Shown here: piece after piece, positions 17,148 to 25,993 of the stretch
Position numbering within the stretch: position 1 is the first letter of the stretch
Layout: every line of letters begins with the position of its first letter
The notes under the pieces: generated by a model
The model's input: only the letters and a program-made list of their open reading frames with translations
Databases searched by the model: none
Told to the model about the DNA's origin: nothing
Source: a bacterium
GTDB taxonomy: Bacteria > Bacteroidota > Ignavibacteria > SZUA-365
Reading direction: 5' to 3'
Length of the DNA stretch: 64,000 nucleotides
NCBI GenBank assembly: GCA_020444325.1
Contig: JAHLLD010000011.1
Location: 62,001-126,000, forward strand
Position numbers and translations under genes: made by a program

Positions 17148-18647
17148 ATGTCGCTATCCTTTCACAATATCACCTTTACGCATGACGGCGCGCCGTTCCC
17201 GCTGCTCGAGGATGTGTCTGCACATTTCGATGCGGGGTGGACCGGCGTTGTCGGTGCGAATGGCACAGGGAAAACCACCGTGCTGCAACTGGCTGCTGGA
17301 CTGCTTGAAGCTGAAGCGGGAAATATCATCAGAGCCGGACATATGGTCATCTGTCCCCAGCGCACAGATCATGCACCGGAGATGCTGGCGGACTTCCTCA
17401 CAGCGATGGAGCCCGAGGCTTTTGCGCTGCGTGGACGTCTGGGCATCGGGGAGGACTGGGCCGCCCGCTGGTTCACCCTCAGTCATGGCGAACGAAAGCG
17501 CGCCCAGATCGGTACGGCACTCTGGCGCGATCCGGATGTGCTGCTCATCGACGAGGCGACGAATCATATCGACGCCGATGCGCGCTCACAGCTCATCGAC
17601 GCGCTGCGTCGTTTTCACGGCGTCGGCATCATCGTCAGTCACGACCGGGAAGTACTCGACATACTCTGCTCACAATGCCTTTTCCTTCATCCCCCGGACG
17701 CCGTCATGCGTCCGGGGAGCTATACGCAGGCTGCCGCCGAAGCGCAACGCGAAGCGGAAAGTGCATACGAAGAACGTCAACAACTGCAGACGCAGCTCGT
17801 GCGCCTGAAACAGGAGTCCCGCACACGGCACAGCAAAGCGTCGCAAGCGGACCGGAAGCGCTCGAAGCGTGGACTCGCGCGCGGGGACAGTGACGGACGC
17901 GCGAAACTGGATCTCGCTCGAGTCACGGGGAAGGATGGACAGGCTGGCAGGCTGGCGCGGCAGCTCGATGGACGCATTGCGCAGCTCGAAGAAAAAGTCG
18001 CCGCTGTGGAAACCCACGCGCAACGTGTGCCGCAGTTCTGGCTCGAAGGTTCGTGTTCACCGCGCCGCGTGCTCTTCACACTTCCATCTGGTGAAATCGA
18101 TCTCGGGGAATCGCGCATACTGAGCTTTCCTTCCCTCACCATGCAACGGAATGACCGCATTGCAATCACGGGCGGGAACGGACTCGGAAAAAGCACCTTC
18201 ATCCGTCATATTCTTCGTGAACTGCAGATCGAGGAGCAGCACCTGGTTTATCTTCCGCAGGAAATTGACCTCGAGCAGACAAGGCGCATCATGTCGGATG
18301 TACGTGCGCTCCCGAATGACCTGCTGGGACATGTCTACACCATTGTCAGCACACTTGGATCCGATCCGAAACGGCTGCTGCAGAACGATGACGCGAGTCC
18401 GGGCGAACTCCGCAAAATCCTCCTCGCCCTCGGGGTCGTGCGCCATCCGCACCTGATCGTGATGGATGAACCCACGAACCATCTCGATCTTCCGGCAGTG
18501 GAATGTCTCGAGCAGGCGCTGCGTGACTGTCCCTGCGGACTCCTTCTCGTCAGTCACGACATGCGATTTCTTTCGAACGTCGCCACGACGAAATGGCAGT
18601 TGACACAAAACGGATCCACTGTCAGCATTGCCGAGGAATTGATCTGA
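17148..18647 (+). CDS. ABC-F family ATPase (translation factor or antibiotic resistance type)
   Basis: 499 residues with two fused nucleotide-binding domains and no membrane segment. First domain: Walker A GANGTGKTT, signature LSHGE, Walker B VLLIDEATNH. Second: Walker A GGNGLGKST, signature ASPGE, Walker B LIVMDEPTNH. The linker (about residues 210-300) is very basic and helical (RSKRGLARG, TGKDGQAGRLARQL), as expected for the P-site tRNA-interaction motif. ABC-F proteins act on ribosomes; some protect from antibiotics, others help stalled translation. This one is co-transcribed with a methyltransferase, an association that would fit self-protection or ribosome care, but nothing here decides it. 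The C-terminus ends soon after the second domain. Confidence 0.9.
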   Translation: MSLSFHNITFTHDGAPFPLLEDVSAHFDAGWTGVVGANGTGKTTVLQLAAGLLEAEAGNIIRAGHMVICPQRTDHAPEMLADFLTAMEPEAFALRGRLGIGEDWAARWFTLSHGERKRAQIGTALWRDPDVLLIDEATNHIDADARSQLIDALRRFHGVGIIVSHDREVLDILCSQCLFLHPPDAVMRPGSYTQAAAEAQREAESAYEERQQLQTQLVRLKQESRTRHSKASQADRKRSKRGLARGDSDGRAKLDLARVTGKDGQAGRLARQLDGRIAQLEEKVAAVETHAQRVPQFWLEGSCSPRRVLFTLPSGEIDLGESRILSFPSLTMQRNDRIAITGGNGLGKSTFIRHILRELQIEEQHLVYLPQEIDLEQTRRIMSDVRALPNDLLGHVYTIVSTLGSDPKRLLQNDDASPGELRKILLALGVVRHPHLIVMDEPTNHLDLPAVECLEQALRDCPCGLLLVSHDMRFLSNVATTKWQLTQNGSTVSIAEELI

Positions 18648-18707
18648 TCGGAACAGGTTGGAATACAATAGCCCAGCGTCTACTCCTCGAACCATGACCT
18701 TGTGTTA

Positions 18708-19382
18708 TCAGCCGCGAAGCAACGCCCTGATATCCCGATTTTCAAGAATGGAGCGTCCCGCCAGCAATTCCGGTGCCGCCCCGACCTTCACCATCACACG
18801 TGCGAGGTCGTCTGATGTCAGTCCGATATTCGGATAGACGTACCGTGCGACGGGATACAGCAGCCTGCTGATGCGATACATGAGATTGGGTTCTTCACGG
18901 GGAGTACTCGGGTATATGTAGCCGGGACGAAATATCGCGAGGTGTTGAAAATCCATCGACATCAGGGCCTTCTCCGCCGCACCCTTGTAGCGGGCGAAAG
19001 ACAGTCGGCTTTTCTCCGTCAGGTCCGCCCCCTGTCCACTGAGAAAGCAGAACGTCGCATCCGGACTCCACTGCTTCAGCGCAGTCGCAAACGCGATGGT
19101 ATAATCGACTGTGATCTCACGAAAGCGTTCATCATCCACCGCACCGGTATAAACGCCGATGCAGAAGAATGCGATATCAAATCCAGCGAGCTGTTCACCG
19201 AGTCCACTCATATCCCCGAAATCCTCATGCATTATCTGCCTGACTTCCGGGGGAGCAGACTCCATCGGCCGTCTTCCAACGACGGTGATATCCCCTATGT
19301 CTGTATGATCGATGCAGTACTGAAGGACTGCTGAACCGACCATTCCCGTCGCACCGGTGATGATCGCACGTTTCTTTTCCAT
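18708..19382 (-). CDS. Atypical SDR, NAD(P)H-binding oxidoreductase (HTATIP2/YbjT-like)
   Basis: 224 residues. The N-terminus carries the nucleotide-binding loop ITGATGMVGSAV, followed by VVGRRP, where the Arg pair would favour NADPH. CIGVYTGAVDD and FLSGQGAD occupy the places of the NNAG and catalytic serine strands; SFARYKGAAEKAL keeps a YK pair in a Y..K-like setting. FRPGYIYPS is the usual strand-6 motif of this extended/atypical group. Substrate unknown. It converges with the ABC-F gene and follows the PorV-like gene at 19454 with a 71-base gap, so it may share a transcript. Cytoplasmic. Confidence 0.8.
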   Translation of the reverse strand: MEKKRAIITGATGMVGSAVLQYCIDHTDIGDITVVGRRPMESAPPEVRQIMHEDFGDMSGLGEQLAGFDIAFFCIGVYTGAVDDERFREITVDYTIAFATALKQWSPDATFCFLSGQGADLTEKSRLSFARYKGAAEKALMSMDFQHLAIFRPGYIYPSTPREEPNLMYRISRLLYPVARYVYPNIGLTSDDLARVMVKVGAAPELLAGRSILENRDIRALLRG

Positions 19383-19453
19383 ACCTGGCCTTTCTTCTCA
19401 CTGTGCTGTGGAGGAATCTGGAGCAAGGTACACATATTCTCCGCCGAATCAGC

Positions 19454-20569
19454 TCAGTCAGCTGCTCCGATCTGAAGGCGAAGGCTGAAGGCGTTCACCT
19501 GTTGGGGATGTTTCTCGGGATCGAAGCGGTACCATGAATCCGTCTCGCTGTTCCATGCAGTATGTGCGTAGTCAAACTGCACTCCGACCGCCCTTTCAAA
19601 GTTCAGTATGTGATGAAGCGGGAGATAAATCCCTATACCATAGCGGAACACCGGGTATTCATCCCATCCCGAAAAGCTCTCCGGCAGCCGGATGATATTT
19701 TCCACCCCTCCACTGAGCATAAGCACTTCAAGGAGACGAACTTCCATCGCGCCAGCAACCGTACCCCAATTTTTGAATTCATACTCGACACCCTGAATCG
19801 TCGATTCTGCGGATACGAGGGCAGAAAAGACATCCAATCCGGCGGCCTGACCGAAATCGGGATTCCAGAAATACGCTGCGCCGACGCGGAAAACCTGTTG
19901 TATGGGGTCCTTCTGGGCCTCGTCAATGTAGTAGGTCTCCGTGCTCAGTACATTCGAGAGTCCGAGCATGCATCGAAGCTCATCGTCATCGCGCCCGAGG
20001 AAATCCACCCGGTGCCGTGACATGGCCGAGAGTGCGAAGTCCATAAACGTAGCGCGCCCCGTTCCCGATTCATGCGCCCAAGAGTAGGCTTCCAGGTAGG
20101 AATCATACACCATGATCGCAGCTCCGATCGCCAGCCAGTCCGTCATGCTCCGTGCCGCATGCAATCCATACCTTCTATTTGTTACTGTGTACCTTGAAAG
20201 ATTCTCAGCATCCCACCGCGGTTCCCATTCAAACTGATCCAGGTTAACGCTCGCACCGAAGGTCATTCGCCATTCAGGAACGTGCACCGTTGCAGCGGCG
20301 TCGAGCGGAAGGTCGTATTCCCAATCGTTCTCGCCAAGACTGCGACCGGTAGACACATCCAGTTGCTTTCCTTTCAGGAACGCGAGTGCGGCACTGTTGA
20401 CATGCATGACTGCAGGACCGCGTCCCACCGCGGCATATGCACTGCCCAGCCGGATTACCTCCGCGAACTGCGGATAGGTGTATTCGGTAAACGCTCCGTA
20501 GCGCTGTGCATGCGCAACGGAGAACGAGCATAGAAGTGCGAAGAGGAGCATCAACTGGTGAATTCGCAT
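19454..20569 (-). CDS. PorV/PorQ-like outer-membrane barrel protein, second copy
   Basis: 371 residues. Signal peptide to VAHAQR. Mature start FAEVIRLGSAYAAVGRGPAVMHVNSAALAFLKG follows the PorV/PorQ scheme (aG.Ayvav..g..a...N.A.La) in short pieces. Predicted beta strands continue to the last residues, ending LRLQIGAAD. Distant paralog of 13133-14212. It lies downstream of the lipoprotein at 20680-22404, which itself follows the vWA/cohesin-like cargo gene at 22593-25052, giving a cargo, lipoprotein, barrel order on one strand. It may serve that cargo in T9SS transfer or attachment; this is inference. Confidence 0.6.
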   Translation of the reverse strand: MRIHQLMLLFALLCSFSVAHAQRYGAFTEYTYPQFAEVIRLGSAYAAVGRGPAVMHVNSAALAFLKGKQLDVSTGRSLGENDWEYDLPLDAAATVHVPEWRMTFGASVNLDQFEWEPRWDAENLSRYTVTNRRYGLHAARSMTDWLAIGAAIMVYDSYLEAYSWAHESGTGRATFMDFALSAMSRHRVDFLGRDDDELRCMLGLSNVLSTETYYIDEAQKDPIQQVFRVGAAYFWNPDFGQAAGLDVFSALVSAESTIQGVEYEFKNWGTVAGAMEVRLLEVLMLSGGVENIIRLPESFSGWDEYPVFRYGIGIYLPLHHILNFERAVGVQFDYAHTAWNSETDSWYRFDPEKHPQQVNAFSLRLQIGAAD

Positions 20570-20679
20570 AATCCCGCCAGAAAGTGTTACGGATGAGAAT
20601 ATCGGATAATACGCTCCCCGGCAATCATGACGAAAGGGGAATTCTGATCCGGTCAGAATCTCTCCTGCTGCAAACTACG

Positions 20680-22404
20680 TCACCAGCGTCGGATGAATGT
20701 CCAACCCGAGCCCTCGCTCTGCATTGGGGATGAGGCGCTGCCACGCCACGAGCGTTTTAATCCGATGCCGCGCTCGAGTATCATGCCGCTCCAGCTGCGA
20801 GGGTAATTGGAATACGGATATTGATTGATATAGCGGTCGTAGCTGATCGTATCGACATCTGCATCCAGATAGCGGAAGATCCTTCCTCCAGTAGCCAGGA
20901 GACCGGTTACCTCATGCAGTCCTGAATTTTCCTCATAAACCGTCATTGCCGACCAACTGCTATCCACGCTTCCGATGAATCTGCTCCTGGCCTGATAAAC
21001 GAATCTGGACGCCTCCGATGAGACAGAAAGTATCTGAATTTCAAGTGTGTCGTCGAATGTCGTCGTTGGTGCTCCCATTTGTCTTCCCCCCCTTGTATAC
21101 CTGTAGTGGAACTGAGAGCCCGCTTCCAGTGGAGGGAAAAATTCTGTGAGGTTCTCTGTAATGCTGAACGTTGCTGTTGTGTCACACAATACGAATCCCT
21201 CATACTCCTTTTCAATTCGAATCATGTTCTTATTCCCGGCAGCAGCGGTGATGATATCGGTAACAATGTCGATGCTGTCCCAGTGCTTTCCACCATCTGA
21301 GGACATGAAATGAGTCACCTTCTCGCCATCAATGGAGGATGTGCCAGAGAGCACGATGTCGTGATCCAATGTCCATGGTGCACCTCGTTTCGCGACATGT
21401 GCATTTCCGGCCAGCGCAACCTGGAAATGCGCATAGAAGAAGGTCCCGGATTCCACCCATCCCGCACCGCCCACGCGACGCAGCCGAAGTCGATATTTCC
21501 CTGCTTTGCTGAGCAGCGATGAGAATGGTATTTCCCGTTCACTCTGATCGTACACGCCGATTTGCTGCCAGGGATCATCACCTCTCGCCATTTCGACCTC
21601 AACAGCTGCGAAGTTGACGCTACCACTGGGTCGCCAGCACAGTGCAACGTCAGACATTTTGTGATGATAGAGGATATCACCTCCCACCGGCTTCTCTATC
21701 CAGAGCGCGGGTTCATCCTCTACGACAAGCGGAATCACGACGGCTGTCGTATCCTCGTATCCCAGCGCCTGCAACTTCAGTACAGCATTCCCTGCGTACA
21801 CAAACGAGGATGGCCAGCTGCACTGGTTTGCGTCTCCATACACAGTAGTGTCGAAGGTCCAAAATGCGGCACCTTCGGGTTTGATTGAAATCGTCACCGC
21901 ATCCACAATGAAATTCTCCGTTCGCTCCCACTGTATGATACCTTCCTGTTTTCGATACCTTGCTACGTGGGCATGTGGATGTGGTGTGATCAGAGTAACA
22001 GGCTGCAGAACTTGTGATCGGTCCACTGTAATCCAGCCTGATAGAGCGGCCTCCTCTCTTCTGATAGGATGAAGGCGAAACTGCAGGCGGTCAACACCGA
22101 GACGCTCATGTTCGATGCGTACCCGTCCGGTATATCCTGAAACCTGCCCAACCACCTCCCAATCGTCTCCGGGACCGCGATATTCCAATTGCACCACGAG
22201 ATCGCTGAGGTCTGGTCTGATCTCGAATGCAATGATCAGTGGTCCCCCTATCCCCACGGTCACATCCTGTTGGAAATTCAACATGCGAATAACCGGAACT
22301 TCAGGTGTTACCGGATCATCTTCTCCGCAAGCTGAACACAATATGGCGCTGATTATCCCCATCACAACGAATATTGCTTTTGTGCGAATCAGAACGCGCT
22401 TCAT
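20680..22404 (-). CDS. Lipoprotein, same family as the one at 1000-2436
   Basis: 574 residues from ATG 22404, behind GGTGGTGGA; another ATG three bases earlier is equally possible. Signal peptide with lipobox-like LCSAC (Cys26), then acidic residues (GEDDPVTPE). The body is beta-rich, with Ig/FN3-like strands. SSDGGKHWDSID and the later T.FFPPLEAGSQFHYRYT segment match the corresponding segments of the lipoprotein at 1000-2436. No T9SS sorting domain. It sits between a T9SS vWA cargo gene and a PorV-like barrel gene on the same strand. Function unknown; position suggests a surface complex with these two. Confidence 0.7.
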   Translation of the reverse strand: MKRVLIRTKAIFVVMGIISAILCSACGEDDPVTPEVPVIRMLNFQQDVTVGIGGPLIIAFEIRPDLSDLVVQLEYRGPGDDWEVVGQVSGYTGRVRIEHERLGVDRLQFRLHPIRREEAALSGWITVDRSQVLQPVTLITPHPHAHVARYRKQEGIIQWERTENFIVDAVTISIKPEGAAFWTFDTTVYGDANQCSWPSSFVYAGNAVLKLQALGYEDTTAVVIPLVVEDEPALWIEKPVGGDILYHHKMSDVALCWRPSGSVNFAAVEVEMARGDDPWQQIGVYDQSEREIPFSSLLSKAGKYRLRLRRVGGAGWVESGTFFYAHFQVALAGNAHVAKRGAPWTLDHDIVLSGTSSIDGEKVTHFMSSDGGKHWDSIDIVTDIITAAAGNKNMIRIEKEYEGFVLCDTTATFSITENLTEFFPPLEAGSQFHYRYTRGGRQMGAPTTTFDDTLEIQILSVSSEASRFVYQARSRFIGSVDSSWSAMTVYEENSGLHEVTGLLATGGRIFRYLDADVDTISYDRYINQYPYSNYPRSWSGMILERGIGLKRSWRGSASSPMQSEGSGWTFIRRW

Positions 22405-22505
22405 CATTCCACCACCATTACCCTTCGTAGCTGTGTGAGCCGGATCTGCGAAATCCATCCCCTGAATGACACAAGAAAGCAGCTCAGATTCCTCTCAGCG
22501 CCGGG

Positions 22506-22527
22506 AATATGCAAAAACTGCATAATT
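22506..22527. repeat. TATGCA palindrome, copy 4
   Basis: Core arms TATGCA and TGCATA around AAAAC, in the gap between two minus-strand genes. A second small hairpin (GCTCAG, loop CCG, CTGAGC) follows at 22532-22546. Confidence 0.7.
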
Positions 22528-22592
22528 CTTCGCTCAGCCGCTGAGCAGGATGGAGACGAGTATGAAAACAGAAAGACGCACAGGGGATATCC

Positions 22593-25052
22593 TTATGGAT
22601 GTAGAAGTTGAAATCGCGTAACAGACACAGTAGATGCTCCGGCCTGGCCTTTCACACCATCGGCGGTAATGCGCAGGAGGTACATCCCTGAAGGAAGCTT
22701 ACTGCTCAGTGCAATGGTATGCACACGCTCCCGTCCCTGGCTGGCAGGCAGGATGCCATGCCATACTTCACGTCCCAGGATGTCAACAATACTTGCACGA
22801 ACTGCGGTTGCCACATCCGACTGGTAGGTGAGGTGCAGCTGATCCCGCGCGGGCTGAGGGTATGCGCTCAGGAGTTGGAATCCATCAGCGAGAGACTGAG
22901 AGGTAACACTGGAAACTACTGGCATCACCGTGAGTTCAGCCTGTCCTGCTTCGGTCACGATACAGTTGCCGTATCTCCCCCAGACGTGACAGGTAACCGG
23001 TGTTTCAAGTGTGTCCTCTGTAGCCAGCGCTGTGAAATGGAATGTTCCAATAGGTCCACTCCCAGGTACCCTGTTCGTGTGGATTCCAAAGAAAAGGCTT
23101 CCCTTCTTCTCCAGCGGATTCAGCAAATCGCCGTATGAACCTCCGGCATAATGGATGCTGTCCAATTGAAGAACAAGTGTATCCCAGGTAAGCAGACACT
23201 CGGAGTTTGCCCATGATTCCCCAACCGCCAACTCGTATCGAAAACTGACGGAAACTGGCTGACCGGCATGAACCTGCAGCTTTTCTCCCAAGACGCGCAG
23301 GGGTGTGGTGCGTTCCTCCGGCACGGTGAACGTGTGAGAGATCGTCGTGTCCTTTCCACATCCGTCCGTTAGCCGAAGCGAGAGTTCATGTTCAGGACCG
23401 CTCCAGCAATGGATATTATAATGTATGCCTGCATCGCGATAACGTTGGTCTGCGAGACGCTCACTCACAATACGATCAAGAAGATACGAGGACGACAGGT
23501 AAGAAGGGTATTGGTACGATTCGGAGCGGACCAACAATGCTGATGTCGTGGGCATCGCCTGAGACAACCGAATGGAGTGCCTGCTCGCAATCAACGATGC
23601 GGAATCCTGCGCCTGTTGTGCGGACTGATGCCAACCATCGGATAAATAGTACATCAATGAAGATCCGCTATGCGGGTTCCGCGTTTCGGCAAGCACCGCT
23701 TCCTTCAGTCCCACCTCGATCTGTTGTCCACCTCTCGCCGTGAGTGTATCCAGATAGTCGGCAAGCCCGGACATGATCCCTGTGAATTCCCGCATCCCTT
23801 CGAGATGATCCGTCAGTTCATAAACGACCAGGGTGTCACGACCGGCATCGAGCATCCCACCTGCCTGACGTATGAGATCCTTTGTCAGCTCGAGTGCTGC
23901 TCCATCCGCCATACTGTGGCTCAGATCCAAGGCAAAGGCGAGCCGTATCGCGCGGACCTCGTCATTGAACTCCTGTCCGCTATAGGCGAATTCCATCGGT
24001 ACACCGTTGTCATGGAGTTCAATAGCGTTCTTCAACAATGTGACGGACTGTGAACCACACCATGTTTCAAGATTGACGTTCATTGATGGACCAGCCGGCT
24101 TCTGACGGTCGAGCCGGAAGCGGACTGCAAGTTCCGCCAGCCGGGCCCTGATTACGGGCACGGCGCTTGTCTCGGTCATTGCATACGCCAGGAAATCCGT
24201 ACAGTCGTCTTCGTTGTAAACGATTGTTTCGAAATGGAACAGGAGGAAATCCGATAATGTGGAAACCGGGATCCACATTCTGCAATTGACAAGCAGGGTG
24301 TCTCCAGCTCCGATGCGTATGCCGTCAAAACCACCCATGGGATCGGTGAATTCATAGAAAACCCGTGCTCCGAAGGCAAACAATCCGTCAGTATCGAGCA
24401 GGAAATCCTTCAGCAATCGCGCGCTCCCACTCGCGCTGTATATGCGAATGGGGATTTCGAGCAACAGTTCGCCGGTGGAGTCGGAAACTTCATTCAGGCG
24501 CAGTGTATCAGGGAACTGTGCTTCCACCCTCAGATCGTTCGGAATACGTTCTCCAGAGCACCCACCAAGATCCATCACCACCCCATGTCCCTCACGCGTG
24601 TTGACTGCACTCCCGGCACTCTCCTTCCACTTGATAAGCCAGAACAGCTGCTGCGGCACATACAGCTTTCCACTGTGACGGATATTCTGCTTCAGGTCCA
24701 GAGGCAGAACAACCGAATCACCGGGAGCAATCGGGTCTTCAAGATCGATCGTTCGGGTCATCAGCTTGTCATCAAGCATGAGTCCTTCAGGACAGTAGAT
24801 CTCCACCCTCACATCGTACGCCGTATCAGCTCCGGTGTTCAAAACCGAGACGTCAGCCGAAATGTCAAAGGGATCGTATGTCCCCGTGGCTTCGTCATAC
24901 CAGGAGGTATCCGACTCCCAGACCTGTGCGACAACCTGCGCCTCCAGAGAGGAAGGCACAGCACAGAGTAGAATGATCACAGTGGCAAAAAGCGATCGTG
25001 TCAGAACGACAGCATGTATGCGACAGGCATTCATCACGTGCAGGAATAGCAT
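22593..25052 (-). CDS. T9SS-exported vWA/cohesin-like surface protein
   Basis: 819 residues from ATG 25052 (GGAGGGGGAT upstream). Signal peptide ends near SLEAQV. The first ~300 residues are beta domains, the first beginning YDEATGTYDPFDI, a variant of the PNPF module. A vWA domain follows, with metal site DLSHS (Asp376) and a long helical segment (ELTKDLIRQAGGML); RGGQQIEVGL may stand for the second metal loop. Next come a cohesin-like domain (QPVSVSFRYEL, LLTWDTLVLQLDS, GTFHFTAL) and a sorting domain (AYPQPARDQ, DILGREVWH, SGMYLLRI). Same order of modules as 36552-40478. Likely a cell-surface binding protein; partner unknown. Confidence 0.8.
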   Translation of the reverse strand: MLFLHVMNACRIHAVVLTRSLFATVIILLCAVPSSLEAQVVAQVWESDTSWYDEATGTYDPFDISADVSVLNTGADTAYDVRVEIYCPEGLMLDDKLMTRTIDLEDPIAPGDSVVLPLDLKQNIRHSGKLYVPQQLFWLIKWKESAGSAVNTREGHGVVMDLGGCSGERIPNDLRVEAQFPDTLRLNEVSDSTGELLLEIPIRIYSASGSARLLKDFLLDTDGLFAFGARVFYEFTDPMGGFDGIRIGAGDTLLVNCRMWIPVSTLSDFLLFHFETIVYNEDDCTDFLAYAMTETSAVPVIRARLAELAVRFRLDRQKPAGPSMNVNLETWCGSQSVTLLKNAIELHDNGVPMEFAYSGQEFNDEVRAIRLAFALDLSHSMADGAALELTKDLIRQAGGMLDAGRDTLVVYELTDHLEGMREFTGIMSGLADYLDTLTARGGQQIEVGLKEAVLAETRNPHSGSSLMYYLSDGWHQSAQQAQDSASLIASRHSIRLSQAMPTTSALLVRSESYQYPSYLSSSYLLDRIVSERLADQRYRDAGIHYNIHCWSGPEHELSLRLTDGCGKDTTISHTFTVPEERTTPLRVLGEKLQVHAGQPVSVSFRYELAVGESWANSECLLTWDTLVLQLDSIHYAGGSYGDLLNPLEKKGSLFFGIHTNRVPGSGPIGTFHFTALATEDTLETPVTCHVWGRYGNCIVTEAGQAELTVMPVVSSVTSQSLADGFQLLSAYPQPARDQLHLTYQSDVATAVRASIVDILGREVWHGILPASQGRERVHTIALSSKLPSGMYLLRITADGVKGQAGASTVSVTRFQLLHP

Positions 25053-25185
25053 ATCCCCCTCCGAATAGTACAATGAACCGAATGTGCAAAACATACAGGA
25101 TTGATTGTAAGATGCAATGCGAAAAACCCCGTCGGGATGCTTCAGTCACATTTGTTCACTGGCACAAATCACGCACAGGTAACGC

Positions 25186-25211
25186 GAAAGCCCCGCCTGA
25201 GCGGGGCTTTC
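25186..25211. terminator. Intrinsic terminator after the exported alpha-beta-barrel gene
   Basis: Perfect 11-bp stem GAAAGCCCCGC with its complement, four-base loop. The arms end in AAAG/CTTTC, so a short T run occurs on both strands. It serves the minus-strand gene ending at 25241. Confidence 0.75.
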
Positions 25212-25240
25212 TCAACATAGCGTCGATGCAAGAGCGTAGA

Positions 25241-25651
25241 TTAATTCGGACTGGAATACATGGTGTACATATTGTCCTTATGCGACTTGATTTTCGACAC
25301 CCACTCCATAAACGTATCTGGATGTGCTGCCTGCAGCCGATCGATGTACTCGTCCCACGCTTTGAGAAAATCCTCATGCGTTTTCGTGACGAAGAAGAAA
25401 TTGAAATTCCATTCGTCGCCCCAGGCATGCGTGAACAAACCGTAATTGAGGACGAGTCCTTCCTTCTTCATTTCCTCGAGAATGGGCACGGCCCGTTCAA
25501 ACCACATGGTTCTGAGGGCGGCCATGTCCTTCATGTCCACCTGGTTCTGATTGACGACCAGAAACACGGGTTCAGGGCTATCCGCCTCCTGTGCGTAAAT
25601 GGCAGTGGTAAGCAGCAGGCCGAGCAATGTATACAGCAGTGTGCGTTTCAT
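25241..25651 (-). CDS. Small exported protein with dimeric alpha-beta-barrel-like fold
   Basis: 136 residues from ATG 25651 (GGAGG upstream); the frame opens at 25747 but only this start gives a signal peptide (LLYTLLGLLLTTAIYAQE). The mature ~115 residues run strand (VFLVVNQNQV), helix (MWFERAVPILEEMKKE), strand (LNYGLFTHAW), strand (WNFNFFFVTK), helix (FLKAWDEYIDRL). That is the ferredoxin-like pattern of Dabb/ABM/NIPSNAP-type proteins, here with a signal peptide, which is uncommon. No cysteine or obvious active-site residue beyond His, Trp and Tyr. Periplasmic or secreted. Function unknown. Confidence 0.7.
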   Translation of the reverse strand: MKRTLLYTLLGLLLTTAIYAQEADSPEPVFLVVNQNQVDMKDMAALRTMWFERAVPILEEMKKEGLVLNYGLFTHAWGDEWNFNFFFVTKTHEDFLKAWDEYIDRLQAAHPDTFMEWVSKIKSHKDNMYTMYSSPN

Positions 25652-25993
25652 GAAAACCTCCGGGGTAATGTATGTAATTATGGAACAGCCTGCACAGAAA
25701 GCTGCCACCACGGCATCACACCGGGTCCTTGAGACTCCGGGACTCACGCGTGCCGCAACGCCTGCAACAACAACAACTGTTTGATGACGGACATAATGTA
25801 CAGGTTTTAACCTGTATCCGCAATACGACGCTGCAGCGGATCAGGTATCAGAGGGAAGGAGTACAGCATTCCCACAGCAGGGAATGTTTGATGTTCTGCG
25901 GCATACGACTTTCGCGCTTCTGAATTCGTCCGGGAATTTGCAAATGGCGCAATGAGGCAGGCAGGAATGGACTGACCTGCACGTCGTGGGGAT
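25652..25993. other. Intergenic region with two small palindromes
   Basis: About 340 bases between two minus-strand genes. It holds ACAGGTTTTAACCTGT (25800-25815; 7-bp arms) and CATTCCC/GGGAATG (25867-25886). These could be operators for the gene at 25241 or weak terminators of the ferredoxin-nitroreductase gene. The short open frame overlapping this gap has no ribosome site or motif. Confidence 0.4.
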
